Shown: positions 23,335 to 32,096, counted from the stretch's first letter. The stretch: 64,000 nt of DNA from Flavonifractor sp. AGMB03687 (GCF_017811815.1 NZ_JADKZI010000004.1:372001-436000), one strand, 5' to 3'. The notes: generated by a model not told the origin, from the sequence alone. Numbers and translations are program-made.

Positions 23335-24723
23335 TCAGATCGCGATTCCGCCGGTAATGACAGCCACCACCACCATGACCAGAGAAACCAGCCAGGCCAG
23401 GGGGATGGTCTTCTTCTGATGCTCGCCGAAGTCCACACCGGCCAGACCCACCAGCAGGAAGGTAGAAGCGGTGAGGGGGGAGATGGGGAAGCCAACGGTC
23501 ATCTGACCCAGGATGGCCGCCCGGCCCACATCCAGGCCGGTCACGCCGAAGCCCTGAGCGGTCTCCGCCAGGACGGGCAGCACGCCATAGTAGAAGGAGT
23601 CGGGGTCAAAGAGCAGAGACGCGGGCATACCGATGATACCCACGATGAGGGGGAAGAACTTGCCCAGAGAGTTGGGGATGATGGCCACCAGGGCGTTGGA
23701 CATCTCGGTGATCATGCCGGTGCCCTGCATGATGCCGGTAAAGCAGCCGGCGGCAAAGAGCACGGAGCACATCATCAGGGCTTCCTTGGCGTGGGCATCC
23801 ACACGGGCCTTGGAGTCCTTCACCTTGGGGTAGTTGATGACGGTAGCCAGCACATAGAACACCATGAAGACCACCGCGGGAGCAAAGCCGGAGAACAGCA
23901 GAGAAGCAATGGCAGCAATGATGAGGATGATGTTGACCCAGAACAGGTGGGGCCGCAGCAGAGCCTTCTGCTCGTCGGTCAGCTCCTGCTCGGTGTGGCC
24001 CACGGCCTGGAGAGCCACGGTGCCGATGCGCTTCTTCTCGCCAGCGCCCAGGAAGGCGGCAATGACCAGCACGCACACCAGGCCCACAATGACGGCGGGC
24101 AGGACGGGCATAAAGAAGGCCACGGCGTTATCGCCCATGCCCAGAGCGGTAGCGGCACGGATGGTGGGGCCGCCCCAGGGCAGAATGTTCATGGTACCAG
24201 CGGACAGAGCCACGATGGTAGCCAGCGTGGTGCGGCGCATACCCAGCGCGTCATACAGGGGCAGCAGAGCGGGCACGCAGATCAGGAAGGTGACGGCGCC
24301 GGAGCCATCCAGATGGACGATGGCAGCCAGGATGGCGGTGCCGATGCCGATCTTGATGGGATCGGTGCCCACCAGGTTCAGGATGCCCTTGATGATGGGA
24401 CGGAAGGTGCCGGCGTCGGTCAGGATACCGAAGAACAGGATGGAGAAAATGAACATGACGCCGGTGGCGGCCACGGAGCCAATGCCTTTGGCGCCGGTGA
24501 TCATACCACCCAGGGACTTAAAGTTGGCTACAAAGTCAACCACGCCCTGCGCGCCCTCCGGGGCGCCCTCGGGTACGACCGCGATAAAGAAACAAGAAAT
24601 AATACCGGTGACCACAGGAACCACAATCAGGGCCACCAGGGGGGACGCCTTCTTCGTCATGATCAGGACCAGCATGATCACGACCGTCAGGAACCCCAGA
24701 ATTGCTAAGGGTAACATAAACAA
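23335..24723 (-). CDS. CitMHS-family carboxylate transporter
   Basis: 462 residues with about 12 membrane segments, from the start MLPLAILGFLTVVIML. The GGPTIRAATALG and C-terminal FPISPLTASTFLLVGLAGVD segments are typical of CitMHS-type cation/citrate symporters of the ion transporter superfamily. First gene of the sigma-54-controlled operon with the two AtuA genes, so it probably imports the operon's substrate, a di- or tricarboxylate or a related hydroxy acid. GGAGG precedes the start region. Confidence 0.88.
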   Translation of the reverse strand: MFMLPLAILGFLTVVIMLVLIMTKKASPLVALIVVPVVTGIISCFFIAVVPEGAPEGAQGVVDFVANFKSLGGMITGAKGIGSVAATGVMFIFSILFFGILTDAGTFRPIIKGILNLVGTDPIKIGIGTAILAAIVHLDGSGAVTFLICVPALLPLYDALGMRRTTLATIVALSAGTMNILPWGGPTIRAATALGMGDNAVAFFMPVLPAVIVGLVCVLVIAAFLGAGEKKRIGTVALQAVGHTEQELTDEQKALLRPHLFWVNIILIIAAIASLLFSGFAPAVVFMVFYVLATVINYPKVKDSKARVDAHAKEALMMCSVLFAAGCFTGIMQGTGMITEMSNALVAIIPNSLGKFFPLIVGIIGMPASLLFDPDSFYYGVLPVLAETAQGFGVTGLDVGRAAILGQMTVGFPISPLTASTFLLVGLAGVDFGEHQKKTIPLAWLVSLVMVVVAVITGGIAI

Positions 24724-24780
24724 TACCTCCTCTTATCTTTCCGGCAGCCCCTCTTCTTGCTGCCGTCGCCCTGAATAAGA

Positions 24781-24795
24781 GCAAGGTCCGTGCCA
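24781..24795 (-). promoter_or_regulatory. Sigma-54 promoter (consensus -24/-12)
   Basis: The minus strand reads TGGCACGGACCTTGC followed by T: the -24 TGGCACG and -12 TTGC elements with exact consensus spacing. It lies 58 bp upstream of the CitMHS gene, with a gene for a sigma-54 activator on the other side. Confidence 0.9.
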
Positions 24796-24882
24796 AATTC
24801 GCCACAGTTCCCCAAAATCGCCCCAATTCCTTGGGACAACCCGCTTTTTCACCAAGATGTCGGTGTATCCATCCTCACACGA

Positions 24883-24992
24883 ATTCTAATATCTTAGAAA
24901 TCGTTAAATAAATCACATAGTTTCGCGGGCCAGAACCGGCATGGCATCAGTACATTCTAGATTTCTGGAATTGTTTTCTAAAAAACTGGAAT
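24883..24992 (-). promoter_or_regulatory. Upstream activator sites for the sigma-54 activator
   Basis: Three dyads: TTCTAA-N4-TTAGAA (24884-24899), ATTCTAGATTTCTGGAAT (24954-24971) and TTCTAAAAAACTGGAAT (24976-24992), sharing TTCYAGA-like half-sites. They lie about 90-210 bp upstream of the -24 element, the usual distance for enhancer sites. A possible fourth overlaps the 3' end of the activator gene. Confidence 0.6.
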
Positions 24993-25002
24993 CTTTTCTA
25001 AA

Positions 25003-26346
25003 CTAGCCATTCAGTTTGTTGTATAAACTGGCCAGGGATATGCCCAGCTGGGCGGCGGTGCGCTTCTTTCCCTCCAGAGAGGAGCCGTTCTTCTCCAGCA
25101 TGTTGAGGATGACCCGCTTCTCGAAGGCGCGGGTGCGCTGGGCCAACGTGAGTCCCACATCCTCCCGCTGATGGACCAGGTCGCTGGGCAGGGCCTCCCG
25201 GTTGATGACGCCGGAGGGCGTCAGGTAGGCGGAAAACTCCAGCACATTGCGCAGCTCCCGCACGTTGCCCGGCCAGTCGTGGGACTGCAGGCAGGTCACC
25301 GCATCCTCCGTCAGGGTGAAGGGGCGGCGCAGTTTATGAGAAAAGTCCTCCAGAATCGCCTGAGCCAGAGCGGGGATGTCGCCCGGCCGCTCCCGCAGAG
25401 GCGGAATATGCAGGGGGAAGGTACTCAGCCGGTAATAGAGATCCTTGCGGAACTTGCCCTCGGCCACATACTCCGGCAGATTGGCGTTGCAGGCGGCAAT
25501 GACCCGCACGTCCACCGCCACCTCCTTGATGCCGCCCACCGGGCGGATGGTATGCTCCTGGAGGGCGCGCAGCAGCTTGGCCTGGAGGCCCACATCCATC
25601 TCGGAAATCTCGTCCAGGAAGAGAGTACCGCCTGCCGCCGCCTCAAAGAGGCCCACCTTGCCGCCCCGCTTGGCACCGGTGAAAGCACCCTCGGCATAGC
25701 CGAAAAGCTCCGACTCCAGCATGTTGGCGTTGAAGTTGGAGCAGTTGATGGCTACAAAGACTCCGTCGTGCCGGGGGCTGGCATTGTGGATGGCCTGGGC
25801 GTACAGCTCCTTGCCGGTGCCGCTCTCGCTCTCCAGCAGAACCGTGGCATCAGTGACGGCGATGCGCTGGGCCAGGTCCTTCACCCGCACCACCGCAGGG
25901 GTCACCGCCACGATGTCGTCAAAGGTATAGCGGGCACCGTTGGCTTTATTGATGCTGCGCAGCACCTGACGGCTGCGAGCCTCCACCGCCTCCAGCTCCT
26001 CTCGGGTCTGATAGGCATCTTCCAGGAAGGTGACCACCGACAGGCCACCCACCAGCCGGTCGCCCTCACGGATGGGATAGAGATTGACAAAATAGAAGTC
26101 CTTGATCTCCTGTCGGGTGATGTGGAGGATGGGCTCCCCCTTCTCCAGTACCTCGGGCAGACGGGCGCCGGGGCGCAGCGACCGCAGGTACTTTCCCTCC
26201 ACAGACTCCAAAGGCTCCCCCAGCTCCTTGCGCAAAAACTCCAGATAGGCGCGGTTGCAGAATACCAGCCTCCCCTCGGTATCAATGATGGTGATACCCT
26301 CCCGCATGGCGTCAAAGGCGGCTCTGGCGTCGGCATTCAGCTCCAT
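25003..26346 (-). CDS. Sigma-54-dependent activator (PAS - AAA+ - Fis HTH)
   Basis: 447 residues: a PAS sensor domain (about 1-110), an AAA+ ATPase (about 142-375) with Walker A ESESGTGKE (172-180) and the sigma-54-contact loop GAFTGA (220-225), and a C-terminal Fis-type helix-turn-helix (about 405-447, ending ISLASLYNKLNG). All parts needed for open-complex formation are present. It lies directly upstream of the consensus sigma-54 promoter and its dyads, so it is very likely the activator of the CitMHS-AtuA operon. The PAS ligand is unknown; the substrate of the operon is the obvious candidate. Confidence 0.93.
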   Translation of the reverse strand: MELNADARAAFDAMREGITIIDTEGRLVFCNRAYLEFLRKELGEPLESVEGKYLRSLRPGARLPEVLEKGEPILHITRQEIKDFYFVNLYPIREGDRLVGGLSVVTFLEDAYQTREELEAVEARSRQVLRSINKANGARYTFDDIVAVTPAVVRVKDLAQRIAVTDATVLLESESGTGKELYAQAIHNASPRHDGVFVAINCSNFNANMLESELFGYAEGAFTGAKRGGKVGLFEAAAGGTLFLDEISEMDVGLQAKLLRALQEHTIRPVGGIKEVAVDVRVIAACNANLPEYVAEGKFRKDLYYRLSTFPLHIPPLRERPGDIPALAQAILEDFSHKLRRPFTLTEDAVTCLQSHDWPGNVRELRNVLEFSAYLTPSGVINREALPSDLVHQREDVGLTLAQRTRAFEKRVILNMLEKNGSSLEGKKRTAAQLGISLASLYNKLNG

Positions 26347-26407
26347 GTGGCACTCCCTCCTTTTTCATGTTGATTATACTCTGTCTGTCAATCCTTCCAA
26401 TACAAAG

Positions 26408-26448
26408 TAAAAAGGCCTTCCGCCGGAAATATCATCCGGCGGAAGGCC
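26408..26448 (-). terminator. Terminator of the 5'-nucleotidase gene
   Basis: A 14-bp stem (26414-26427 / 26435-26448), followed on the minus strand by TTTTTACTTTG. Confidence 0.85.
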
Positions 26449-26480
26449 CGCGTCTCTCTTTTGTTTTGTCCGGGATGTGC

Positions 26481-28415
26481 TCAGCCCCGATAGCGTCGGT
26501 AGCCTCTGCCCCGGCGTCCGCCGTAGCGGCGGCCCCGGCGGAGCACCAGCTGGTACACCAGGAATACCACCAGGGCGATTACCAGCAGTACCACCACCAG
26601 AGCGATACCGCCGATCAGATTCAGCCCCTTCAGCAGGCTCACCGGATTCCAGGAGGCATCCTCCACCTTGCGGCCCTCCGGCGAGGCGTAACACTCATCC
26701 ACCGTACCCATGGACTGCAGGTAGGTGGCCAGAGCGTACCACTCCTTCAGCTCGGAGCCGTTGGAGTTGTAAATGATCTGGTCCTCAAAGTTGGTGACCT
26801 CGTTGCCCTGGGCATCCTTGGGGGTTATGGTCAGGATGCCGAAGGACTGGTCGTTGACGGTGCCCAGCATCTGGCCGGTGTACAGTCCGGTGACCACCCG
26901 GTAGAGCTTGTCGTCCTCCAGAGGCACCGTAGTGCCGTCAGGCAGCACCTGGGCACAGTCGTTCACCCGGTTCAGAATCATCCGGTGGGGATTCCAGGTC
27001 CAGGTCATGCCCGAGGCGTAGATCTGGGCGGCGGGCATCAGACTGGTCACCGATGCATCCACCTCAAAGGCGTCCTTCAGTTCACGGCCGGTGATCCACA
27101 CCGAGATCAGCGGGTAGCCCGGGGAGCCGTCCGCGCCAGACCCCAGGGAGGACACATTGAACACGTCCGATGTGGTGATATCCCCGGCGGAGAAGGATTC
27201 CCGGATCACGCCCGCCGCCACCACGGCAAAATCCACCGGTACGTAGTCCTCCCCCTCCGCCTTCTGTACAGCGTAAATGTAGGAGTCGGCGATCAGGTTG
27301 CCCAGGGTGTCCTCCCGGTGCTCCTTGCCGAACTGGGAGATGGGGGTGAAGTCAAAGTCCGACCGGGCCAGCACCTGGTCAAAGGTCAGGCCGAACTCCG
27401 AGAGGTACTCCTTCTCCACCATGGGCTGGAAGGACTGGGCCAGCCGCTCCAGCTTTGTATTCTCCTTCACCGTCTCGTCCACCGGCACCAGCCGGTAATT
27501 GTAGTCGGTGACCGCACCGGCATCGTCCAGCTTCAGCTCCAGCACACCAAGATTGGTGGTGTACTCTCCGCAGGAGACAATGAGGGTACCGTTGACCTCA
27601 ATGGGCTGCTCCAGGGTGGAGTGGGTGTGGCCCGAGATGATGACGTCGATGCCGTCCACCGCCTTGGCCAACTCATAGTCCTCTCCCTTGCCGCCGTCCG
27701 TGCCGGTGTGGGAGAGACACACAATTAGAGAGGGACCCTCCAGCTCGGCCAGCTCCTCCTCCAGGGCCGCCACTTCCCGCCGGGCAGCATCGGCCACCGG
27801 CTCAAACTCCATGCCCGACATGGGGGCACAAGCATCGGCGTCCTCTCCCATCAGGCCGAAGATGCCGTAGTTGACGCCACCACGGGTGATGATCAGGTGG
27901 TTCTCCACCCCGTAGTCCTCCATGGCCTGCTTTAGTTCCTGGCTCCCAGTCCCATCCAGCACAGTGCCGTTGGACTGTACGATGGCAGGCACCGGGCTGC
28001 CGCTGGAGGCCGCTGTCTCCAGCATCTGGGCCAGGCCGGAGGCCCGGTAGTCAAACTCATGGTTGCCCAGGGTGGTTACGTCGTAGCCCATGGCACCCAG
28101 TGCCTTCAGCTCCGGGGCCTGGGTAGCATAGATGGTCTGGAACAGGGTACCCATGGAGAAGTCGCCCCCGTCCACCGTAATGGCGTCGGGGTACTTCACC
28201 CGCTCCCGCTCCAGCAGGGTAGCCAACCGGGTGTAGCCGCCGTACTCTCCCCCGTCCTCCGAGGGGGCCGGGTAGAAATGGTCGTGGGTATCGTGGGTAA
28301 ACAGGATCACCGCGTCATGACTGCTCTCCGCCGCTCCCCAGGCCGGGCAGGCCAGGACCAGCAGCGCAAGGGCAAGAATGGTCAAAATAAGCCGTTTCAG
28401 GCACAGACGCACCAT
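26481..28415 (-). CDS. Surface-anchored 5'-nucleotidase / 2',3'-cyclic phosphodiesterase (UshA-like)
   Basis: 644 residues: signal peptide (1-27, cleavage after AWG), calcineurin-type metallophosphatase domain with HDTHD, GGDFSMG, GNHEFD and GHTHS metal-ligand motifs, a 5'-nucleotidase C-terminal domain (about 340-540), then one membrane segment (about 605-628) and a short tail dense in Arg, Gly and Tyr. The enzyme faces the outside and would release nucleosides and phosphate from extracellular nucleotides. Monocistronic between terminators. The basic tail after the anchor would be cytoplasmic, a simple stop-transfer arrangement without a sortase motif. Confidence 0.9.
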   Translation of the reverse strand: MVRLCLKRLILTILALALLVLACPAWGAAESSHDAVILFTHDTHDHFYPAPSEDGGEYGGYTRLATLLERERVKYPDAITVDGGDFSMGTLFQTIYATQAPELKALGAMGYDVTTLGNHEFDYRASGLAQMLETAASSGSPVPAIVQSNGTVLDGTGSQELKQAMEDYGVENHLIITRGGVNYGIFGLMGEDADACAPMSGMEFEPVADAARREVAALEEELAELEGPSLIVCLSHTGTDGGKGEDYELAKAVDGIDVIISGHTHSTLEQPIEVNGTLIVSCGEYTTNLGVLELKLDDAGAVTDYNYRLVPVDETVKENTKLERLAQSFQPMVEKEYLSEFGLTFDQVLARSDFDFTPISQFGKEHREDTLGNLIADSYIYAVQKAEGEDYVPVDFAVVAAGVIRESFSAGDITTSDVFNVSSLGSGADGSPGYPLISVWITGRELKDAFEVDASVTSLMPAAQIYASGMTWTWNPHRMILNRVNDCAQVLPDGTTVPLEDDKLYRVVTGLYTGQMLGTVNDQSFGILTITPKDAQGNEVTNFEDQIIYNSNGSELKEWYALATYLQSMGTVDECYASPEGRKVEDASWNPVSLLKGLNLIGGIALVVVLLVIALVVFLVYQLVLRRGRRYGGRRGRGYRRYRG

Positions 28416-28502
28416 AATTCTCCCTCCTTATCCCCCATTCTGCCATAATTTCATCCAAAAGAAAAGCATAAAATAAGCCGTATTTTTTCTTCTACTTTGT
28501 AC

Positions 28503-28531
28503 TTGACATTGCCTATCCCCTCTGATATACT
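28503..28531 (+). promoter_or_regulatory. Promoter of the infC operon
   Basis: TTGACA (28503-28508) and TATACT (28526-28531), 17-bp spacer; transcription would start near 28538, giving a leader of about 165 nt. Confidence 0.8.
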
Positions 28532-28537
28532 ATTGTG

Positions 28538-28690
28538 GCACAATAAAGCAGGAAGGTACCCCCGTCCTCACCTCCAGCACTCAGCAAAGAGGTCAACATG
28601 GTCAGCGGCGCGTCGTGTGTGCGGCGTGGCTGTTCTGTTGTGGCGCGGGTACCGGAATGGTAACCGCGTTTTTTGTATGCACAGTGAATT
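28538..28690 (+). promoter_or_regulatory. infC leader with internal terminator (L20-type autoregulatory leader)
   Basis: The long leader contains a near-perfect 10-bp hairpin (28644-28653 / 28659-28668) followed by T6 (28669-28674), ending just before the infC ribosome binding site. In Firmicutes the infC-rpmI-rplT operon is controlled by premature termination in response to L20. The position and terminator fit; I did not verify an L20-binding fold. Confidence 0.65.
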
Positions 28691-28704
28691 GGAGGTGCTT
28701 TCGT

Positions 28705-29238
28705 ATCAGCAAACAGGGTCATCAGATCAACGAAGAGATCCGCGACAAGGAAGTCCGACTCGTCTCCGACAGCGGCGAGCAGCTGGGTATCATGTCCGCC
28801 CGTGAGGCGCTGGAGCGCGCCATCGAGCAGAACCTGGACCTGGTGAAGATCTCTCCTAACGCCGTGCCCCCCGTGTGCAAGCTCATGGACTATGGCAAGT
28901 ACAAGTTCGAGCAGACCAAGCGGGAAAAAGAGGCCCGGAAGAATCAGCACGTCGTGGAGATCAAGGAAGTCCGTATGTCGCCGGGCATCGACGTGAACGA
29001 TTTTAACGTCAAGCTCCGCAACGCTCAGAAGTTCCTGAGCCAGGGCAATCGGGTGAAGGTCACCGTCCGCTTCCGCGGCCGCGAAATGGCCCACACCGAT
29101 ATCGGCAAGGGCCTGCTGCTCAAGTTTGCGGAACAGTGCAGCGAGGTGGCCGCGTTGGATAAGGACCCCAAGCTGGACGGACGGCATATGTCCATGTTCC
29201 TCTCTCCCAAGGTTGCCAAGGACGGCAAGAAATCCTGA
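28705..29238 (+). CDS. infC: Translation initiation factor IF-3 (probable ATC start)
   Basis: About 177 residues from the ATC at 28705: N-domain with HQINEEIRDKEVRL, a Lys-rich linker (FEQTKREKEARK) and a C-domain ending KVAKDGKKS. The 7-nt spacing from GGAGGTG (28691-28697) points to ATC as initiator. The nearest canonical in-frame start, GTG at 28684, lies upstream of that ribosome binding site. Non-AUG starts in infC (AUU in E. coli) let IF-3 repress its own translation by rejecting weak initiators. First gene of infC-rpmI-rplT. Confidence 0.9.
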   Translation: MSKQGHQINEEIRDKEVRLVSDSGEQLGIMSAREALERAIEQNLDLVKISPNAVPPVCKLMDYGKYKFEQTKREKEARKNQHVVEIKEVRMSPGIDVNDFNVKLRNAQKFLSQGNRVKVTVRFRGREMAHTDIGKGLLLKFAEQCSEVAALDKDPKLDGRHMSMFLSPKVAKDGKKS

Positions 29239-29277
29239 GCAATCCCCTGAAATCCAAAGACAAAGGAGTTAACCACC

Positions 29278-29481
29278 ATGCCTAAACTGAAAACTCACTC
29301 CGGCGCGAAGAAGAGATTCAGCCTGACCAAGTCCGGCAAGGTCAAGCGCGCCCATGCGTTCAAGTCTCACCTGCTCAACGGCCACGGCAAGGACACCAAG
29401 CGTAAGAGAGGCCTCCGCGCCGGCGCTTATGCGGACAAGACCAACGAGCCCGCCATCAAGCGCATGATCCCCTACAAATAA
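29278..29481 (+). CDS. rpmI: 50S ribosomal protein L35
   Basis: 67 residues, basic, full family length: starts MPKLKTHSGAKKRFSLTKSG and carries HLLNGH and the C-terminal IKRMIPYK. AAGGAG precedes the ATG. Lies 39 bp after infC and 38 bp before rplT in the conserved order. Confidence 0.98.
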   Translation: MPKLKTHSGAKKRFSLTKSGKVKRAHAFKSHLLNGHGKDTKRKRGLRAGAYADKTNEPAIKRMIPYK

Positions 29482-29519
29482 GATATTTTACTTTACCTTA
29501 ACATAGGAGGCTTTTTACA

Positions 29520-29876
29520 ATGGCTAGAGTTAAAGGCGCGATGATGACGCGCAAGAGAAGAAATAAGATCCTCAAGCTGGCCAAGGGCTACTGGGGCGCC
29601 AAGAGCAAGCACTTCAAGATGGCCAACGAGCAGGTCATGAAGTCCCTGACCTACGCCTACACCGGCCGCCGGCTGAAGAAGCGTGACTTCCGCTCCCTGT
29701 GGATCACCCGTATCTCCGCCGCCTGCAAGCTGAACGGCATGAACTACTCCACCTTCATGAACGGCCTGAAGAAGGCTGGCGTGGAGATCAACCGCAAGAT
29801 GCTGGCCGAGCTGGCTGTCAACGACAAGGCCGCTTTCACCGCTCTGACCGAGATGGCCAAGGCTCAGCTGGCCTGA
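29520..29876 (+). CDS. rplT: 50S ribosomal protein L20
   Basis: 118 residues, normal length: starts [20 protein letters not shown] and has the [14 protein letters not shown] rRNA-binding segment. It assembles early on 23S rRNA and in Firmicutes represses its own operon through the leader RNA. AGGAGG precedes the start; a terminator follows at once. Confidence 0.98.
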   Translation: MARVKGAMMTRKRRNKILKLAKGYWGAKSKHFKMANEQVMKSLTYAYTGRRLKKRDFRSLWITRISAACKLNGMNYSTFMNGLKKAGVEINRKMLAELAVNDKAAFTALTEMAKAQLA

Positions 29877-29885
29877 GTTTGAAGC

Positions 29886-29928
29886 AAAAAATTCCTGTGT
29901 TCCTTTTCAGAACACAGGAATTTTTTTA
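29886..29928 (+). terminator. Terminator of infC-rpmI-rplT
   Basis: A 12-bp stem ATTCCTGTGTTC / GAACACAGGAAT (29891-29902 / 29910-29921) flanked by an A-run and a T-run. Confidence 0.9.
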
Positions 29929-29933
29929 TGCTC

Positions 29934-29992
29934 TTGACAGCGTTTGTCTAATGGGATAGACTGTAGTCAGGAAGTCTATCCTATTAGACAAA
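29934..29992 (+). promoter_or_regulatory. Promoter and double BlaI operator
   Basis: TTGACA (29934-29939) and TAGACT (29957-29962), 17-bp spacer. Two 20-bp sites (29943-29962 and 29973-29992) form an inverted repeat with a single mismatch, each with TTTGTCTAAT at its outer side. The first covers the -10, the second the start region, a layout expected for BlaI-type repression. Confidence 0.75.
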
Positions 29993-30002
29993 GGAGGTTC
30001 CC

Positions 30003-30353
30003 ATGGAAACGCCCAAAATTTTTGAGAGTGAATACCGGTTCTGTCTCATTCTCTGGGAACACGACCCGGTAACAACCACAGAGCTGGTAAAGCTGTGTCA
30101 GGCCCAGCTGGGCTGGAAGCGCACCACCACCTACACTGTCATCAAGCGATTGGGGGAACGGGGTGTCCTGAAAAATCAGGACGGCCTGGTGACCGCTTTG
30201 ATCTCCAAGGAGGAGGCCCAGGTATCTGAGATCGACGAGCTGATGGAGAAGAAGTTCCAGGGCTCCCTGCCCGCCTTTCTGGCTGCCTTTGCCCGCAGAC
30301 AGTCCCTGACCGAGAAAGAGATCGAGGAAATCCGGCGCATCATCGAAAAGTAA
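30003..30353 (+). CDS. BlaI/MecI family repressor
   Basis: 116 residues: winged helix with WKRTTTYTVIKRLGERGVL recognition segment (about 38-56) and a C-terminal helical dimerisation part (EKKFQGSLPAFLAAF) containing the region where family members are cleaved. AAGGAGG precedes the ATG. It is coupled to the BlaR1-like gene (12-bp gap) and lies behind a matching inverted-repeat operator. No beta-lactamase gene is nearby, so the regulon may serve cell-envelope stress or lie elsewhere. Confidence 0.9.
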   Translation: METPKIFESEYRFCLILWEHDPVTTTELVKLCQAQLGWKRTTTYTVIKRLGERGVLKNQDGLVTALISKEEAQVSEIDELMEKKFQGSLPAFLAAFARRQSLTEKEIEEIRRIIEK

Positions 30354-30365
30354 GGAGGTCCCGCC

Positions 30366-32054
30366 ATGGAAGAGCTGTTCCTGACCCTGGTCAACCTCAG
30401 CCTCACCGCAAGCTGGCTGGTGCTGGCAATACTGGCGCTGAGGCTGCTCCTGAGAAGGGCCCCCAGGTGGAGCTTCTGTCTGCTCTGGGGGCTGGTGGCC
30501 CTTCGGCTGATGTTCCCCTTTTCCTTGGAAAGCCCTTTCAGCCTGATTCCCAGCGCCCAGCCCCTACCGCAGGATATCCTCTATACCGCCGCGCCCCAGA
30601 TCCAAAGCGGCATTCCAGCCGTCAACAGCATCGTCAACCCCATCCTCCAAGAGACCCTGTCTCCGGCGGTGGAAGCCAGCGTCAATCCCACCCAGGTCTT
30701 ATCCTTCCTCTTTTCCCGGATCTGGCTGGTTGGAATGGCGTTTCTGCTGCTTTACGCTCTGGTCAGCACCCTGCTGCTGAAGCGGCGCCTGTCCACCGCC
30801 ACCCTGCTGGAGGACAATATCAGGCAGAGCGAATGTGTTGGCTCCCCTTTTGTACTGGGACTGTTCCGCCCGGTCATCTATCTGCCCTACCACATTCCGG
30901 ACCAGGACCTGGCATATGTGCTGGCACATGAGCGCTCCCACATCCGCCGTTTGGACCACTGGTGGAAGTTGCTTGGCTTTGTACTGCTTGCAATCTACTG
31001 GTTCAATCCCCTGATGTGGGTGGCCTATCTGCTGTTCTGCCGGGATATGGAGGGTGCCTGTGACGAGAAGGTCATCCGGACCCTAAACCTGGAAGAACGG
31101 CGGGGTTACTCCACCGCCCTTCTGAATTGCAGCATCCGCCGCCGGCCTGTGGCTCCCTGTCCTCTGGCATTCGGAGAGTCGGGGGTAAAGAACCGGGTGA
31201 AGTCGGTAATGGGCTACAAAAAGCCCGCCTTCTGGATGGTAATCATCGCCCTCGCCGCCTGTATCATCGCCGCCCTGTGTTTTCTGACTAACCCCAAATC
31301 CCACCAGCCCTCTCTTGCCGGACTCTACCGCTATGAGGGCGACGGGTTCGGCGGTGATTTTACCATCACCCTCCAGGCGGACGGCTCCTTCACCTACTAT
31401 GAAGGTGGCCTGAGCAGCTATATCGGGGATGGCAAGTGGTCCGTATCCGGCGATATCCTCACCCTGGAGGATGAGAGCGGCGCCGCTATTGTCAACCGTT
31501 TCCGCATGGAGGGGGACGAACTGATCTTCCAGGCGAAAGATTCCACCAATTTTATCTATGTAAAGGTGGCTGACGGGTCGGTCTTCTCCAAAAACAACGA
31601 AGTCAACAACCCTTTCCCCTCCACTCTATCCGCAGAAGTTCATGGCACCACAATTTCCTATGGCTCAAAAACCTATAATCTATCCCAACGAAACAACTCC
31701 ATCAATGCAATCACCAATCAATATCAAATTGGAAACTATCTAATTTTTGAAGGGCATACCGGGCCCAAAAACGGTGTATACTTCATTTTCAATATAGTCA
31801 CCCAAACCTTTGAACCGGATCTCCAGGGGGCAAACCTAACCTGGTATGGAAATGACATACGCAGCGTTGTCTATTCCTTTTGGTCCGATGTATACGCCTA
31901 TGACGGCACGTTGTTGGCATCCTTCCCACTGAACGAAGGAGACTATATCAATGGCCTGCTCTACCTCAATGATCCTACACAGATAGAGGTCCAGATTATG
32001 ACTGCCTCCGGTGATTCCTACACGGAATTGATCCAGCTGACAAATGCACAATAA
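30366..32054 (+). CDS. BlaR1/M56 family membrane antirepressor
   Basis: 562 residues. The N-terminal part has four membrane segments and the M56 zinc-protease motif HERSH (188-192), with a third-ligand region EGACDE. After a last membrane segment (about 285-305) the outer domain of about 255 residues has none of the SxxK/SDN/KTG motifs of penicillin sensors; it looks like a beta-rich lipocalin-type fold. It is therefore a BlaR1-like relay with another sensor. On stimulation it would cleave the BlaI repressor encoded by the preceding gene. GC content drops towards the 3' end, suggesting domain acquisition. Confidence 0.85.
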   Translation: MEELFLTLVNLSLTASWLVLAILALRLLLRRAPRWSFCLLWGLVALRLMFPFSLESPFSLIPSAQPLPQDILYTAAPQIQSGIPAVNSIVNPILQETLSPAVEASVNPTQVLSFLFSRIWLVGMAFLLLYALVSTLLLKRRLSTATLLEDNIRQSECVGSPFVLGLFRPVIYLPYHIPDQDLAYVLAHERSHIRRLDHWWKLLGFVLLAIYWFNPLMWVAYLLFCRDMEGACDEKVIRTLNLEERRGYSTALLNCSIRRRPVAPCPLAFGESGVKNRVKSVMGYKKPAFWMVIIALAACIIAALCFLTNPKSHQPSLAGLYRYEGDGFGGDFTITLQADGSFTYYEGGLSSYIGDGKWSVSGDILTLEDESGAAIVNRFRMEGDELIFQAKDSTNFIYVKVADGSVFSKNNEVNNPFPSTLSAEVHGTTISYGSKTYNLSQRNNSINAITNQYQIGNYLIFEGHTGPKNGVYFIFNIVTQTFEPDLQGANLTWYGNDIRSVVYSFWSDVYAYDGTLLASFPLNEGDYINGLLYLNDPTQIEVQIMTASGDSYTELIQLTNAQ

Positions 32055-32096
32055 AAAAGGATGGTATGTGAATCCAATCACATACCATCCTTTTTT
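32053..32096. terminator. Bidirectional terminator
   Basis: A 19-bp stem (32053-32071 / 32078-32096) with A6 and T6 at its base, between the converging BlaR1-like gene and the nickel transporter operon. Stop codons of both operons overlap it. Confidence 0.9.
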
